Made by a program: the position numbers and the translations under genes
In this document: piece after piece, positions 1 through 40,522 of the stretch
Position numbering within the stretch: the stretch's first letter is position 1
Layout: every line of letters begins with the position of its first letter
Source of the DNA: Strongylocentrotus purpuratus
Taxonomy: Eukaryota; Echinodermata; Echinoidea; Camarodonta; Strongylocentrotidae
Direction of reading: 5' to 3'
Assembly (NCBI RefSeq): GCF_000002235.5
Contig: NW_022145597.1
Location: 1,209,501 to 1,273,500, forward strand
Length of the DNA stretch: 64,000 bases
Notes under the pieces: generated by a model
What the model was told of the DNA's origin: nothing
Seen by the model: only the letters and a program-made list of their open reading frames with translations
The model's database searches: none

Positions 1-46
<46 letters not shown>

Positions 47-70
47 GCTAATTCTTCTATACTACTACAT

Positions 71-146
<76 letters not shown>

Positions 147-240
147 GCTGCTACTACTACTACTACTACTAGTACTACTACTACTACTACTACTACTACT
201 GCTGCTACTACTACTACTACTACTGCTACTACTACATGAA
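1..240. repeat. (TAC)n/(CTA)n trinucleotide microsatellite
   Basis: About 235 bases of tandem 'tac' triplets with scattered 'tgc' variants and one short break near 46-65. Because the period is three, the reverse strand reads as a long poly-valine frame; this is a by-product of the repeat, not a gene. The array continues to the left edge of the window. Confidence 0.95.
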
Positions 241-519
241 CTAAACTAAACGTAATGCAATTGATTATGATTTTTGATATAATCTTGGGGAGCCTTTGTA
301 ATTCTATTTCCTTTTTATGTAGGCCTGAGCAAAATAACAAATATTTATTTTTACTCTTGAATGATGTTAGTGTAATGCAATAATTTCTCTCTTTCTATTT
401 TTCATTTCATTGCGATTGAATGTTATTAAGTTTGTTTACGGTACTGCATTATCACAATTATAATGTAAGCTATTGATTTGCTTGTTGTATACATGTAGAC
501 CCAAATAGCTATAATTCCT
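241..519. other. Non-coding stretch with no recognised feature
   Basis: AT-rich unique-looking sequence between the trinucleotide array and a foldback element. I see no splice-bounded coding segment, RNA gene or repeat that recurs elsewhere in the window. Confidence 0.5.
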
Positions 520-833
520 GGGTGGCGTTTCACAAAGATCCTAAGTAGAACTTAACATTAAGTTTGACTTAAAAATTATGGACAGCCATTGGAGTCTTAA
601 AATGAAATATATTCAAAAACAGAAATTCAAGTATTTTAGACTTTTTTTTTATAAATTCCACATGAAGAACATGAAATCTCCTTGATGATAGAAAATATGA
701 ATGATTTGAATCAACATTTTATGCCTTTCAAAATAATTTTTACAAAATATTTTCAAAGATGCTAATGGCTTTCCATAATTTTTAAGTCCAACTTAGAGAT
801 AAGTTCAACTTAGGATCTTTGTGAAACACCCCC
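520..833. mobile_element. Foldback (MITE-like) element, 'gtttcacaaagatcctaag' termini
   Basis: The left end reads gggtggcgtttcacaaagat and the right end is its inverted counterpart (taggatctttgtgaaacacc). Imperfect arms of about 40 bp or more continue inward and close around an AT-rich centre. There is no coding capacity. A shorter element with related terminal sequence (a gtgttt/gtgaaacacc end) lies at 61,303-61,575. This looks like a non-autonomous DNA transposon; superfamily not assigned. Confidence 0.7.
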
Positions 834-1044
834 CTGGGCATCCATAGTAACAAACAATTATTTCTGTCTTCACTGGAGACAAACTGAAACTTAATGTGAA
901 CTATAATAATGCAATTCATGAATATTAAATGACAGTGATCAAAATGTGTGTTAAAATCAGTAAATTGCATTTTATGTGTCTTTTAAGTTGTAGAAGGAAA
1001 GGTCAATGAGTCGTGATAATTCATTCGTGAACGATAAAGATAAC

Positions 1045-1049
<5 letters not shown>

Positions 1050-1097
<48 letters not shown>

Positions 1098-1200
1098 AGA
1101 GGGAGTGAGGAGTTGGTAGGGGATGGGATGGGGCAAAAGGATAGGAAAGGGGTATCCGGAAGAGTGGTGTGGGAAGGGGGGGGGGGGGGGGGGGAGGGGG
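1050..1200. repeat. (GA)n microsatellite followed by G-rich run
   Basis: About 40 bp of pure GA repeats, then purine-rich sequence and a run of roughly 20 G. It immediately precedes the repeat element at 1,200-1,685. Open frames here on the reverse strand are proline/serine/leucine low-complexity artefacts. Confidence 0.9.
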
Positions 1201-1685
1201 TTGCAGTTGACCTCCCAAATAAAATCCAAACGTGGTTTATTTCTAATTCGATACCAGTGATTTACAAATGTTGCTGAAAAGGCATGATTTTTACCTGAGC
1301 TTCCGGAGGCTCTGCCCCCTGGACTCCACAAAGGGCCCAAAGGCGGCCCCTGAATGCTCATCTGATCGTAATTAAATGCCTAAAACCCCTGAGCTTCCGC
1401 GGGCTCCACCCTCTGTACCCGACCAGGGGTCCTAAGGCGGGCCCCTAACTGCTCATCTGACCGTAATAAAATGCATAAAACCCATGAGCTTCTTGGGGCT
1501 CCGCCCATGGACCCCACGCGAATTGACGCTCAGCTTGCTTCGCTCTTCCTGATCGTAAATACTTTAGCACCCCTCCCTCTTTGAAAAACGTTCCGTGGGG
1601 CCTGCATGTAACATGTAAGAGTGGTGGTGGTGCGGATTTTTTTTCTGCCCCCTCCCCAACATTTTTGCTCATTACGTCACTGGCA
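1200..1685. mobile_element. Dispersed repeat with internal ~110 bp tandem units, ends 'cattacgtcactgg'
   Basis: The segment contains three related units, each starting near 'gagcttc..ggggctc.gccc' (about 1,298, 1,390 and 1,485), then a right end reading ttgctcattacgtcactgg. The same right-end sequence recurs at 57,680-57,703 and 51,580-51,609. The left block (aaacgtggtttatttct) recurs at 50,860. No coding capacity is seen. Probably a non-autonomous DNA element family with a CACTGGCGTA-type terminus. Confidence 0.6.
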
Positions 1686-2205
1686 GCCATTGCAAATCCT
1701 GAAAAAATGAATTTACAACAGATTAAAAATTATATTATAAAATACAATACATTGAAAATTGGTTAGATAAATAACAGTAATATGCACAGTACTATATACA
1801 AAGTTGGAATAACATATTGCACCAACAAAATAAAAAAAATCAGCAAACAAATTGAAAAAGAAAGGGAAATGAAAGGACAGATGGGATAAAGCTTGATATA
1901 GAAAATGAGGGAGAAAAGACATGTTTAGATAAATATTGAAAATTAGAATAACAATGAGACCACAGTTAAAAACAACAAGTTTATAAACATAATTATATCC
2001 GAGACAAAGTGATATGACAATCCAGAAGAATGGCAGTATTCTCTTGTATCAGGATGTTCTATGAGTTATGCCTTCTCCGAACAGATATAAATGTCGGTTT
2101 CAGCTCTAACTCGAAAAAGTGTTTTTTTTTAGAGTGGATACGAGTTCGAACCAGGGGCGTCGCCAAATTTTGGTTCCTTGAGGGGTTATCCGACAGGTCG
2201 ACAGA
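1686..2205. other. Intergenic AT-rich stretch
   Basis: Nothing recognised between the repeat ending near 1,685 and the integrase remnant that begins near 2,210. Short open frames lack codon structure or homologous motifs. Confidence 0.45.
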
Positions 2206-2209
2206 AAGT

Positions 2210-2749
2210 TCACGATGTGCATCTCTTTACACCGTTCGTCACTGTTTGTACGGCACTTTCAGCTAGACAATTGATTGAAGAGTGTTTTGTGGCTGTTTGA
2301 ACATCTGTCATTATCCCTAACGACCGTCTCAGGAATGCTGTATATGTTGCAAAAATACGTCGCATGATAGTCACAGTGGCAGCTGTAGTTGAGTTTGCAA
2401 CCCGAAAAGCTTCCATCCACTTGGTGTAGGCGTCTATCAGGACATTCAATGTGAATCCTACCCCATGGCCTCCCTGGGAACTCCCATGGGCGGATCGGGA
2501 AAGGTTGTGGGCTTCGTTGGTGCTCCTGACAAGTTGGGCAGGTTTTACCTTCTCCTTCAAACTCTTGCAAATTCCTGGCCACCACACAATTGATCTTGCT
2601 AAAGCCTTCATCTTGAAAATGCCAGGGTGAGTACTATGAAGCTCATCAATGTTCCTTTGTCGCATTTCCTTATTGCCTGGAATGATAACACGAGGTTCCC
2701 CACTGTACATCGAAACCTTCAAGTGACAGTTCTTCCCTCTTCCGGACAA
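2210..2749 (-). pseudogene. Ty3-type retrotransposon integrase remnant (frameshifted)
   Basis: The reverse strand encodes an HHCC-type zinc-binding start (LHSTHPGIFKMKALARS followed by WWPGI). About 60 residues on, the frame changes, and the CPTCQ zinc ligands continue in a second reading frame (2,259-2,585). The DDE core is recognisable only in pieces (IHIECPD; Y-T-K-W-M-E in the other frame). At least two frameshifts therefore separate parts of the domain. It is the 3' end of the degraded element running 5,700 to 2,200 on the minus strand, and no function is expected. Confidence 0.75.
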
Positions 2750-2989
2750 AGGGGGCTAAACTCGGGGGACAAATTATCAAAAATGTGCGTCTTTATGCGT
2801 GAGAGTTCAGGATCTTTTTTGGTGTACCTTCTTACTTCTTCAGTTTCCACCGGTCTGGTGTCTACTTCAAGAATGCTAATCTACACTTCGGGCTGCTCAT
2901 CAAGTTCTGCTAGATCTGGATGCAACCAAGTAGATGTATCATCCTTCATAGGTAGGCGTCATAGACTATCTGCGTTCTGATGTACTCTT

Positions 2990-3400
2990 CGTTCCTTGTG
3001 GATGATTTTGTAATTGTACGCAGAAAGAACCCTGTGCCATCGTGCTACTCGTGATGAGTTCACTGGGCTTGCTTGCTTCTCACTTACTATTCCTACCAAT
3101 GGCGTATATGGTCCGTGATTATGATGGATTACCTTCTAAAGAGGTACTTGTGGAATTTCTTTAGGCCAAACATGATTGACAGTCCTACTTTCTCGTACTG
3201 GGCATAGTTGCGTTCGGCTTTTGTCAAAGTTCTTGATGCAGAGGCGATTGGTTGTTCCCGGCAATCTGCACTCATATGACTGATGACTGCACCAAGTCCA
3301 TATAGACTTGCGTCTGTTTGCAGAAAGAGCGGCTTCTTCAGGTCACAGTAGTAGTAGTAGTAGTAGTAGTAGCTCTATACAGAGCGAATTTATTTTTCAT
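2990..3400 (-). pseudogene. RNase H region of the same Ty3-type element, with microsatellite insertion
   Basis: It lies between the reverse transcriptase and integrase remnants, where RNase H is expected. Translation is broken in every frame. A (TAG)n run at 3,349-3,372 interrupts it, and the next block resumes in a shifted frame, so the repeat has inserted or expanded inside the coding region. Assigned by position plus short matching fragments only. Confidence 0.45.
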
Positions 3401-3404
3401 TTCT

Positions 3405-4301
3405 TCACATAATATAAACAATAACAAAACAATAATAAACAGTGTGTGAGTACTTGTCCTTGTACTTGAACATTTGGTCGGCTGCATCTGGGCTCTGCTT
3501 CCAGTGTCCCATGGCGTACTTTGAAACATACTGCTCCGTAAGTGGCTCTATCTCTGTGCTGAGATTTGGCAAAAACCTCCTGTAATAACCCAAAAGTCCG
3601 AGATGAGCCTTCAGTTGGGTCTTGTTCACTGGACTGGGTGTCTGCAGAATGCTGTCTACTTTCTGAGGGACTGGGATGATACCTTGCTTGTCCAATATGT
3701 GGCCAAGAAGGGTCGATAGAGTCCATCATGAACTCGCATTTTCCTTCTTTAAGCGCACTCCTTTTCTTCTCAAGACACTCCAGTGCTGCTTCTAAGTTGG
3801 CTAGGTGCTCCTCATCTGTAGTTCCACTTACGATTGTGTCGTCTTGATATGGGTGACATATCGGCTTTTCTGCTAAGAGCGTCTCCATCGTTCGCTGAAA
3901 GAGAGCAAGTGCGCTTGCTATGCCAAAAGACAATCTGGTATACTGAAATAGTCCTATGTGGGTGCTGATAGTAGTATACTTTCTCGCTTCACTATCAAGT
4001 TCAATCTGATGGTAGGCATGAGACAAATCTAGTTTGCTGAATTTCTCTCCGCCTTTCAGATCTTGCAACAATCATATCCTCTAGACTTGGTATTGGGTAC
4101 TGTACGTAAAAGTTTGTAGTACCCACAATTTCGCGCTTTACCATCTGATTTCTTTACAGCAACGATTAGGCAGGCATACTCCGAGAACTTGACTGGCTCG
4201 ATGACCCCTTCTTCCAGGAGTTCATCCAATGTATCATCCATTTTCTTCCGCATACCATAGGGCAGGGGATTTGCTTTGATGCATCTTGGCTGGTCCTCCA
4301 C
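3405..4301 (-). pseudogene. Ty3-type reverse transcriptase remnant (YQDD), frameshifted
   Basis: Three overlapping frames together cover a reverse transcriptase: an N-terminal block (4,056-4,301, with a GVIEPVKFSEYA-type segment), the core (3,721-4,071, with LDLSHAYHQI and YQDDTIVSG) and the thumb/connection (3,405-3,695, with LGYYRRFLPNLS). The catalytic box is YQDD rather than the commoner YLDD. Frame changes near 4,060 and 3,710 break the polyprotein. Order and strand agree with protease upstream and integrase downstream. Confidence 0.8.
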
Positions 4302-4350
4302 ATAATAATAATAATAATAATAAGAATAATAAGAATAATAATATTATTGC
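4290..4350. repeat. (AAT/ATA)n microsatellite with 'tatatagcgctta' flank
   Basis: A run of ataataat triplets next to 'gcttatatagcgcttaa', a sequence pair seen at other LINE/SINE 3' tails in this window (for example 50,925-50,980). It sits inside the retrotransposon remnant, between its protease and reverse transcriptase parts, so it is probably the tail of a later nested insertion covering roughly 4,290-4,420. Confidence 0.6.
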
Positions 4351-4619
4351 TTATATAGCGCTTAATACGTCGGGAATGTCCGATCCTGGGGATAGACTTT
4401 GGCTTGAAAAATGTGCAGCTTTCCTAACTCATCAGCGTTTAGAACATCTTGATGTCTTCCAAGTACTTCATCTTACACATTTTTTGAACTTTGTGAACAT
4501 TCGGTTGGCTTGGATTTCCTACTGGTCCATTCGGGCTGGCTAGCAATGAGAGAAACTGTGTGTACTTCCGTATCCAGTCTCTTCCGATTAGACTTTTACC
4601 CTTTTGAAATACAAACAGA

Positions 4620-4874
4620 TTATTTTGTTCTGGCTTCATTTATGACTTCTCCGTAGATGTCTACCTTCTCTCCCGTATACATTTTCAACTTGATGTTACT
4701 GGAAGTCTTTTTGGAATCTTTGCTGATTTTCCTGAATACTTCCTTTGAAACGACATTTCGTGGGCTTCCAGTATCCACTTCGAGCTGCGCTTCTCTGCCG
4801 TTCATTATCATAGTGGCTATATACGGATCAGATTTCGATAAATTGTTGATCGATTCATCCTCCAAGTGGTCCAT
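4620..4874 (-). pseudogene. Retroviral-type aspartic protease remnant of Ty3-type element
   Basis: The reverse strand reads a short open frame containing LEVDTGSPRNVVS, the DTG active-site motif of retropepsins, preceded by MIMNGREAQ. It follows the nucleocapsid zinc knuckles (5,000-5,090) and precedes the reverse transcriptase, the normal Ty3 gag-pol order. The frame ends shortly after the motif, so it is broken. Confidence 0.7.
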
Positions 4875-4984
4875 CTTTCCTTTTGATGAACCTGATCTCC
4901 AGCATCTAAGTGATATACTTTCTTTGAAGACTGTATCTTCTTGTGATAGAATTTCTGTTGAAACTTCTAAGCTTTCATTTGATC

Positions 4985-5100
4985 ACACTGGCTCTTTGTG
5001 TGACCTCTTTTAGAGCACTTGTAGCACTGTTCATCGCAGAATTTAAAGGGCTCTGGTGCATGGCTATCACCGCATCTCCAACACTTCTTTGCAGTAGAAA
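4985..5100 (-). pseudogene. Gag nucleocapsid double zinc-knuckle remnant
   Basis: On the reverse strand one frame gives CWRCGDSHAPEPFKFC and then CYKCSKRGHTKSQC. The second is an exact CX2CX4HX4C knuckle; the first is a CX2CX3HX6C variant. This is the 3' part of gag of the same minus-strand element. Weak gag-like sequence continues to about 5,700, but no intact frame is left. No flanking LTRs were recognised. Confidence 0.7.
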
Positions 5101-5841
5101 AGTTTTTCGTCGGGCTTTGATACTCTTGCTCTAGTCCTTCTCGCTGGTTCTGGCGCCTTTTATGAAGCTTATGAACAAACGTAGGGTGATCTTGCGGCTT
5201 TCCAATTTTCTTGATCTGTTCTACATCTCACTGTACGACTTCCATCGCTGTTGCAATGTTTACCGCATTCTCAAAAGTTAATTTGGGCGTTCCCAATAGT
5301 TTTCGCTGAATGTTGACGTCTGCACACTCGGTCGACAACCAACCGATCTCTCAGCATGTTATCTAGTTCCTTAAAATTACATGCATAACTTAATTGGCGA
5401 AGTTTTGCTAGGAACTGATGGGTCATTTTGTTTGTTATTTATGTGGGTTTTGGCGAGTAAAGTGCATTCAAAGCCTCTTTACATTGTACGTATGTTTTAC
5501 TTGACGGGTTAGCTGGCTGCAACAACGCACGAAGGGTGTGATAACCTATGCTACCTAACCCTTCAAGAAAAAACTCTCCTCCTTTCTTCAGTCTGAATGT
5601 CATTGAAGGGAACCAAGCTTCTAGGACTTCCGTCCATGCTTCAAACGTATAACCAGATTCTAACTAGGGGGTATTCCCAACAACTGGATTAGGTATTTTA
5701 GACTATAAGCTTTTATACTGCGACCTTAAAACATAGGATGTAAGTATACTACACCTGGATATATACGGTCTAATCCTAGACCTGAACTTGGTATACACTT
5801 CCGCACATGTGTAACACAGTATAAGACAGTATAACAGTCTT

Positions 5842-6030
5842 AAAGGCCCACTGCACTACTTATTGCTACTTGCGCCCTCTTACAACAAAAAATGCCTTAT
5901 CGGTGACCATTGGTCCCCCATGATCCTCTTTTTCTTATGTTAACTGAGAGCTGAGTTGATGAGATAACCACCTGTCCAGTGACCTTGCAGGGCGCTCTAA
6001 TCCCTCCTGTAAACTATGGCAGATAAGCTT
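5842..6030. repeat. Dispersed repeat family 'tcccccatgatcctctttttctta', copy 1
   Basis: About 180 bp sharing an ordered series of blocks (cccactgca, gccctct, ggtcccccatgatcctcttt, gagagctgagtt, ctctaatccct) with 38,645-38,835 and, inverted, with 44,405-44,600. Three copies in 64 kb mark it as a dispersed repeat. It has no coding capacity. Confidence 0.7.
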
Positions 6031-6159
6031 TAACACGACAATATAGTGGTATTGTATCGACTACTGCACTAATTAAGGATTGGTCTTCCAATCCTTAATA
6101 GAGACTGCGCGTATGCAAAGTCAAAATTCGCAGGCTCAGACTTTGCAACATAGAACTAA

Positions 6160-6345
6160 ACGCAGACCCCTTAAAAATATGGGTATCCCAAACAACCCAA
6201 CCTGACCAAGCCAACAAAAATTGTAAATACTGTAACACCCCAGAAACAATAATACACTATCTGACGGAATGTCCAAAATATACAATAGAAAGAGCAATGC
6301 CGATAATGGAAAGTGATATAACGAGACCATAATTTGAATACTTAA
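6160..6345 (+). pseudogene. LINE ORF2 C-terminal fragment (CCHC motif)
   Basis: One forward frame reads CKYCNTPETIIHYLTECPKY (about 6,222-6,281): C-X2-C, then H and C about 8 and 13 residues on. This motif is typical of the C-terminus of non-LTR retrotransposon ORF2 proteins. The frame stays open for roughly 45 residues around it and then stops. It is an isolated 3' fragment; no reverse transcriptase is seen upstream. Confidence 0.6.
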
Positions 6346-6659
6346 AGACACTGCTAATGTCTAAATTTCATAGTTAGGACATACGTGACATTTTCATAAT
6401 TCCTGCAAAGTTCAACATAATTTGATGTTGGCTGCAAAAGGGATACAGTATCTTTAAACCTTGAATTTTAGTTTAACATATGGAACTCGATGTTCTGAGT
6501 CACCCACATGAAATAACTCAATTTTGCAAGAAATGTCAGTTATGCTGTTTTGCCACGGAATGGCAGTATAATCCACCCGCCTAAATTGGCGTTTTAGACA
6601 GGAAGGAAACAATCATAGTCGTGCGAGCCGTTCTTTACAAAAATAACCAGGGATGTACC

Positions 6660-6956
6660 ATTAACCTTATAGGCCTACAATATGAACTAGCATAGAACCA
6701 AGTTCAAGTGACCTGCCACAAGAGACCTATTTTCAAACACCTCTTGTCAATAAGATACGATACCATTGTAAATATGGACATTGGTATATTTCAAAAGACT
6801 GTCCGAAGTTCAAAGTTGCGGTAATTGTAATACACACACTCGCTCAATGTACTCATTCACACGCTCGGTTCGAGAAAAGCAGTCTGAAACTAAGTTCCTA
6901 TTTAAAGCAACACTTATATTTTGTAAACTACATCAGTGAACGCCTACAAATCACAA
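6660..6956 (+). promoter_or_regulatory. Esterase A upstream region conserved with esterase B
   Basis: The 300 bp before the esterase A start aligns by eye with the same region of esterase B (26,970-27,233): shared blocks include tgtcaata.gatacgat, cacattggtatat, cgctcaat.tactcattc, agtctgaaact and aaagcaacacttatattt. A TATA-like tatttaaag lies at 6,899-6,907, about 50 bp before the ATG; the copy in esterase B reads tatataaag. Conservation above the surrounding introns suggests a retained promoter and short 5' UTR. Confidence 0.55.
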
Positions 6957-24363
<17,407 letters not shown>

Positions 24364-25317
24364 TCGGCTCTACGAAACACGCTGCGGTGACAATTCCTAA
24401 GCGGGGTATTTCGTACACCTACGGAATCATTATTATGTTTTACGTATGTGGGTTGGTGCAAAGACGCATTAAACATAACACATGATTGCCTTTTAATATT
24501 TGTACAGTGTATGATTATTTTAGCATTTGTTGTAAATTGTTGTTACATGTATTGTACGGCCCAATTATAATCAGCCAAGTAGCTGAACTGGACGTTTCAC
24601 CGTGATTAAATAAATTAATCAAGTCATATCAAATCAATGTATACCATCACAATGTTCACTTCTAACTCCATGTTTAATGCCTCAGAGTCTCAACTCTGCG
24701 CTTGCGTGCAAGTAATGCTCAATACAACGATGTCTAACTCGCAACATAAAATTCCTCTCTCCTAAAATAGGAGTACGATAACAAATGCAATGACTGCTTA
24801 AACAATGCAATTGTTATACAATGACTTACTTTGTCATAATTTAGTGTTACAAATAATAGATGCATATCTTTTATAGATTATACCTATATTTCAACTGTTT
24901 AATTTGTTTTTTAATATACTCCCTAATCAACACTGGCTTTCAACTGTACCATTGTTTGATTAAATTTTAAAAAAAGAACGACACATGTGTATGAATGTAA
25001 GTAATTATATCTGAAGTTTTGATCATGCATAATTTTCATATTGAGCTCTCAATAGGAGCTTTCTTGTCATTTTGAATCAATTAATTAAATTTAAACTGTC
25101 CTTCCGTATAGACTCAAAACAACTCTTCTTGGGTATAAACTTGATAATGCATATCAGCAATCTTTGTGACTTGTCATCATTAACTAACACAAATGATCCT
25201 TTTGTAGATTTATTACTATCATATCTGTAAAATAATCACTTGTAAGCACATTTTCCTTTTTTCTTTTCTTACACATGTACATGTATTGGGAAATTTTAGG
25301 AAATTGACAGGTTAATT
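24364..25317. other. Esterase A 3' UTR and intergenic AT-rich DNA
   Basis: A candidate 3' UTR runs to about 24,630, with AATAAA at 24,609-24,614. Beyond it, to 25,317, I see only AT-rich sequence with no coding segment or recognised repeat. Confidence 0.5.
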
Positions 25318-25437
25318 CTCGGTCACAAATGCCATTACGAACTGCTACAAACGCCGTACAAACGATTTTCAGACAATGGCAATTCGGGAAGACAATGGAA
25401 AAACAGGGAGATTCGTACGAACCTGTGTGACCGTAGC
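25318..25437. mobile_element. 'CGGTCACAAA' MITE, copy 3
   Basis: The family ends ctcggtcacaaatg and tgtgtgaccgtagc enclose the same internal sequence (aacgattttcagacaatgg, gggaagacaatgg). It is slightly shorter than copy 1, as one arm of the internal palindrome is deleted. Confidence 0.8.
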
Positions 25438-25440
25438 TTC

Positions 25441-25561
25441 AGGCACAATTATTCTTTTTGAATTGATGAATAAAATATTTCAAGATTTGGCACCTGTATA
25501 TTTGAAAGAGAAGTTTATTTTTAAGACTACAAACTATGTCCTTAGAAGTACTAATTTAAGC
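25441..25561 (+). pseudogene. LINE ORF2 C-terminal scrap between two MITEs
   Basis: A forward frame reads DLAPVYLKEKF and then YVLRSTN. The pattern matches the 'LAPxYLxxxF....YxLRxxx' block near the C-terminus of non-LTR reverse transcriptase proteins. Only about 35 residues remain, bounded on both sides by MITE copies. Confidence 0.5.
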
Positions 25562-25698
25562 CCAGGTCACAAATGCCATTACGAAATGTTACGAAAGCCG
25601 TACGAACGATTTTCCGACAATGGAAATTCGGGAAGACAATGGAAAAACAGGGAGATTCGTACGAATTTATCGTTCGTACGAACCTTTGTGACCGAAGC
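25562..25698. mobile_element. 'CGGTCACAAA' MITE, copy 4
   Basis: A 137 bp copy with ends ccaggtcacaaatg and cctttgtgaccgaagc and the ttcgtacgaa palindrome. Its internal sequence is nearly the same as that of copy 1. Confidence 0.8.
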
Positions 25699-26717
25699 AT
25701 TAACCGAAAACACAGAATTGTGAGCGCACGTTTCTGTATCGCGGAAGTAAATATATTGGATTATCTAAGCTCACTCGACATTCAAGAAGTTTGGATATGT
25801 TCTGTAAAGAAATAAAAATTTAGTTTGAAATGTTATGACACACAAACATGTTTTTAGATAATATTAATACCCATTTATGATTGTAAACACACTTGATTAT
25901 TGTTCTTTGTAATATACCTGGTGGACTTCGGAGGGGGTAGCGCGGGGAGGGGTTGGCTGGATCGAGAGGGTGGCGCGAGGGGTGGTGACATGAGGGGGAT
26001 CGATAAGGGGGTGGGGGGGGGGGGTAGTGCGTTGGTTAGTAAATTACTATGATTGGAAATTGATATTGTATGTAAATCAATATTATTTTTTTGCTTTTGG
26101 ACCCCATGAAAGAACAGGACGTTCTTTAAAATGGTCTTGAGATGGGCTATCCAACCGTTTGTGCATATTGTACACATCTACTTACTTTATTAATAATTGA
26201 AATGTGTTTTGTATTCATGTTTTTAAAGCTTGTATGTATGTAAATATACGGGTTTCGGAAATAAAAACAAACAATGCGGAATTATAATGATTACACAATC
26301 AGTAAACTGCACGTGTCTGCACAAAGTAAAAACCTAAAGATCTCTGTGTCTTTATTTTTAATATTTATCAGTATACAATACAATCATGAAAGTTGAGTGA
26401 GCCTTTATTTGTCTGTTCGACAATCTCCTTCCCAACATGTAATGATAAGGGTCTGACAAACCCGGGGCAACGTCACTTCCAGAGCTACGGAGTGGCTCTG
26501 TTAATTGGACAGGGTCGGCAACGGGACTCCTTCGTAGAAGATTCACGTGCTTGGTACGTTTCTTTTTGGCTTGAATACTGTGCTTGATCTGGCCGAACCT
26601 CTGCCTGTGGACTGGGCGATAATGAATCATAGGCTTCTCTTGCTAGAGTGCCTTGTATATGGTTCACCTGGTGACGTTCTTGTCTAGCATCTTCCTACTC
26701 TATGGTGTACATGGATG
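25699..26717. other. Intergenic stretch with G-rich run
   Basis: Holds a purine/G-rich segment at 25,928-26,030 and otherwise AT-rich unique-looking DNA. No gene is supported; the open frames are low-complexity or lack motifs. Confidence 0.45.
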
Positions 26718-26945
26718 CAGTGGCGGATCCAGAGGGAGGGGGGGGGGGCCCGGGAGGCCCGGTCCCCTCCCCTCGGGGGAAAAAACGTGTAAAAACACGT
26801 TAGTTTTACCTTTTGGGGGGAGATGAGGGCCCCTCCCCTAGCGCTTAATGAGGGGGGGGGGGTGCAATTTTTAAAATTTTCGAGACCCCCCCCCCAACAA
26901 AAAAAAAGTAGTGCTCCCCCCCCCCCCCCCCCCCCCCCCCATCTT
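26718..26945. mobile_element. 'CAGTGGCGGATCCAG' G/C-run element upstream of esterase B
   Basis: It starts cagtggcggatccagaggg and runs through a G run to a long C run ending at 26,940. The family's right terminus (ggatccgcccctg) is missing, so the element is truncated or its end has been swallowed by the homopolymer. Confidence 0.6.
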
Positions 26946-26969
26946 TGGTACAAGCTCGCTGATTAGCTG

Positions 26970-27233
26970 TTGATTCACTTGGGGCATAGAACCAACTCCA
27001 AAGAGTCCTTATTCTCAAATCCCTTTTGTCAATACGATACGATTGTAACTGTGCACATTGGTATATGCAAATTGTCTGGCAGTTCACACACCCGCTCAAT
27101 CTACTCATTCGCAAGCTCAATTCGAGTTAAGCAGTCTGAAACTGCACACGGCTGCGAGACTTATATAAAGTTACTTTTTAAAGCAACACTTATATTTTTG
27201 TCAACGCCTAATTAAAAACGCATTAAAACAAAA
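26970..27233 (+). promoter_or_regulatory. Esterase B upstream region with TATA-like box
   Basis: Matches the esterase A upstream block by block. tatataaag at 27,172-27,180 lies about 55 bp before the ATG, and aaagcaacacttatattttt follows. An extra stretch (cacacggctgcgagac) is present before the TATA box compared with A, so the two promoters differ in spacing. Confidence 0.55.
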
Positions 27234-38986
<11,753 letters not shown>

Positions 38987-39125
38987 TCGTCTCTACGACA
39001 CACGCTCCGGGGACAATAATTCCTAAGTGGTCATTTTCGTACACCTACGTAATTAACAACTTCGGCTTACTTTGTTCCATCGGTCATCGAGTGTTTTGGT
39101 TACACGAACTTTCGTAAATAATAAA

Positions 39126-39848
39126 GCCCTAAATCCCGGAGGGTCGGGTAAAGCGTCTTTCTGCCAAAGTGTCGGGTCCAACTTACTCGACACCTTCTGA
39201 AAAACCTTCAGCAAATCTAAAAAAAAAAAATTCGTGTCCCCACCCGACACTTTTTAATACGAAATAAAATGATCGCAAGAGTTGGTAAAAAGGCCAGCGA
39301 TCGACACTTCGTTAATATCTGATTGTACGTACGTACTTGTTTTCACAAAATAGGACCACCTTTGAAAACTAGGATTGTTTGCATTCAATGTATCCCACCA
39401 TTCGTGAATATAATTATATAGGGATGATACAAAATATCATAAAACTCCACAACTTGAGGTTCCCCACCTAGCTTTTTATGAACATGGGTTATGTTTTCAC
39501 GAAAGGTCGTTTACCCGACCAGACGCGAAGACTCGCTGAAACGCTGTAAGCCGTAATCTTCAACACTAGATCAAACACTTATCCCTTATCCTAAACCTAA
39601 CCCAAAGCCCGATTGCAGTCCTACGCCAGGCTATGTAAAAACTATTTAAGGTATTAAAGCACGAAGCAACTATTACTGTCGCCCGAGCATATTACCAAAC
39701 AACGTATGTGTTATGTCAAATCTATTTTTCATCCATCTTCTAGCAACCAGCTTATTGAGCTTATTGAACTTATTGAGCACCCCATAACTACAATCCTGTC
39801 ACCAATTTTATGATACTGTTTATACAAGAAATTTATAAATTTTCTTTG
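39126..39848. other. Intergenic stretch after esterase B
   Basis: No gene recognised. A small inverted similarity is visible (tcgggtaaagcg..gtgtcgggtcc near 39,145-39,180 and ccccacccgacac at 39,237-39,250). The remainder is unique-looking AT-rich DNA. Confidence 0.4.
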
Positions 39849-39904
39849 AGGGTTCGAATTCCAGCCCGGTACATAGTGTCCTATGAGAAGACAAAAACCC
39901 ACAT

Positions 39905-40477
39905 TTGCCATTCTCCACCTTCTTCTATTTGAACTTGTTGAACTTCCCAAATAAAACTAAATGGGTATCTGTAGTCAAACCAGATTCCTAGGAACGTATG
40001 TGAATGATTGATAGGGGATAAAGATCATTAATCTTTAATTTGACTTCTTTTATTTCCCATCTACCAATAGGACCATTATTGACTTAGAAGAGGAGAAATA
40101 CACTTTTCATCTTTTACACCAGTTTTCTATTTCTTTCAACACCGATTGAACTTTATTTAGTGCGAGTTTTAATGTTAGGCTAGAAAACCAGATATAAATA
40201 AATAATATCATCTGCATAAAATGAATTGTTTGAGAGTAATAAATGCATGGCTACCAGGCTTCCCTGGGTAATTGATTGAAAACATAATTACATTTTCACA
40301 GACATTATTTCATCCGCCCTCTTTTGATATTACTACCTACAGTGTATGGACATTATTATATGCGAGACGGGGTTTTCTGTATAGCATTGAGAAGATCCTG
40401 ACTCGGAGAGGTCGGGAATATGAAGGACATAATTGAAAGACAGAGGGAGAAACAAGAAAGAGAGAGAAAAAGAGAAT

Positions 40478-40522
<45 letters not shown>

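Noticed and set aside
65..340. Reverse-strand frame of almost pure valine
   Set aside because: Direct translation of the (TAC)n microsatellite; no gene structure.
6936..6956. Upstream GTG start for esterase A
   Set aside because: Eukaryotic context, and the paralogue starts at the ATG corresponding to 6,957, which begins the signal peptide.
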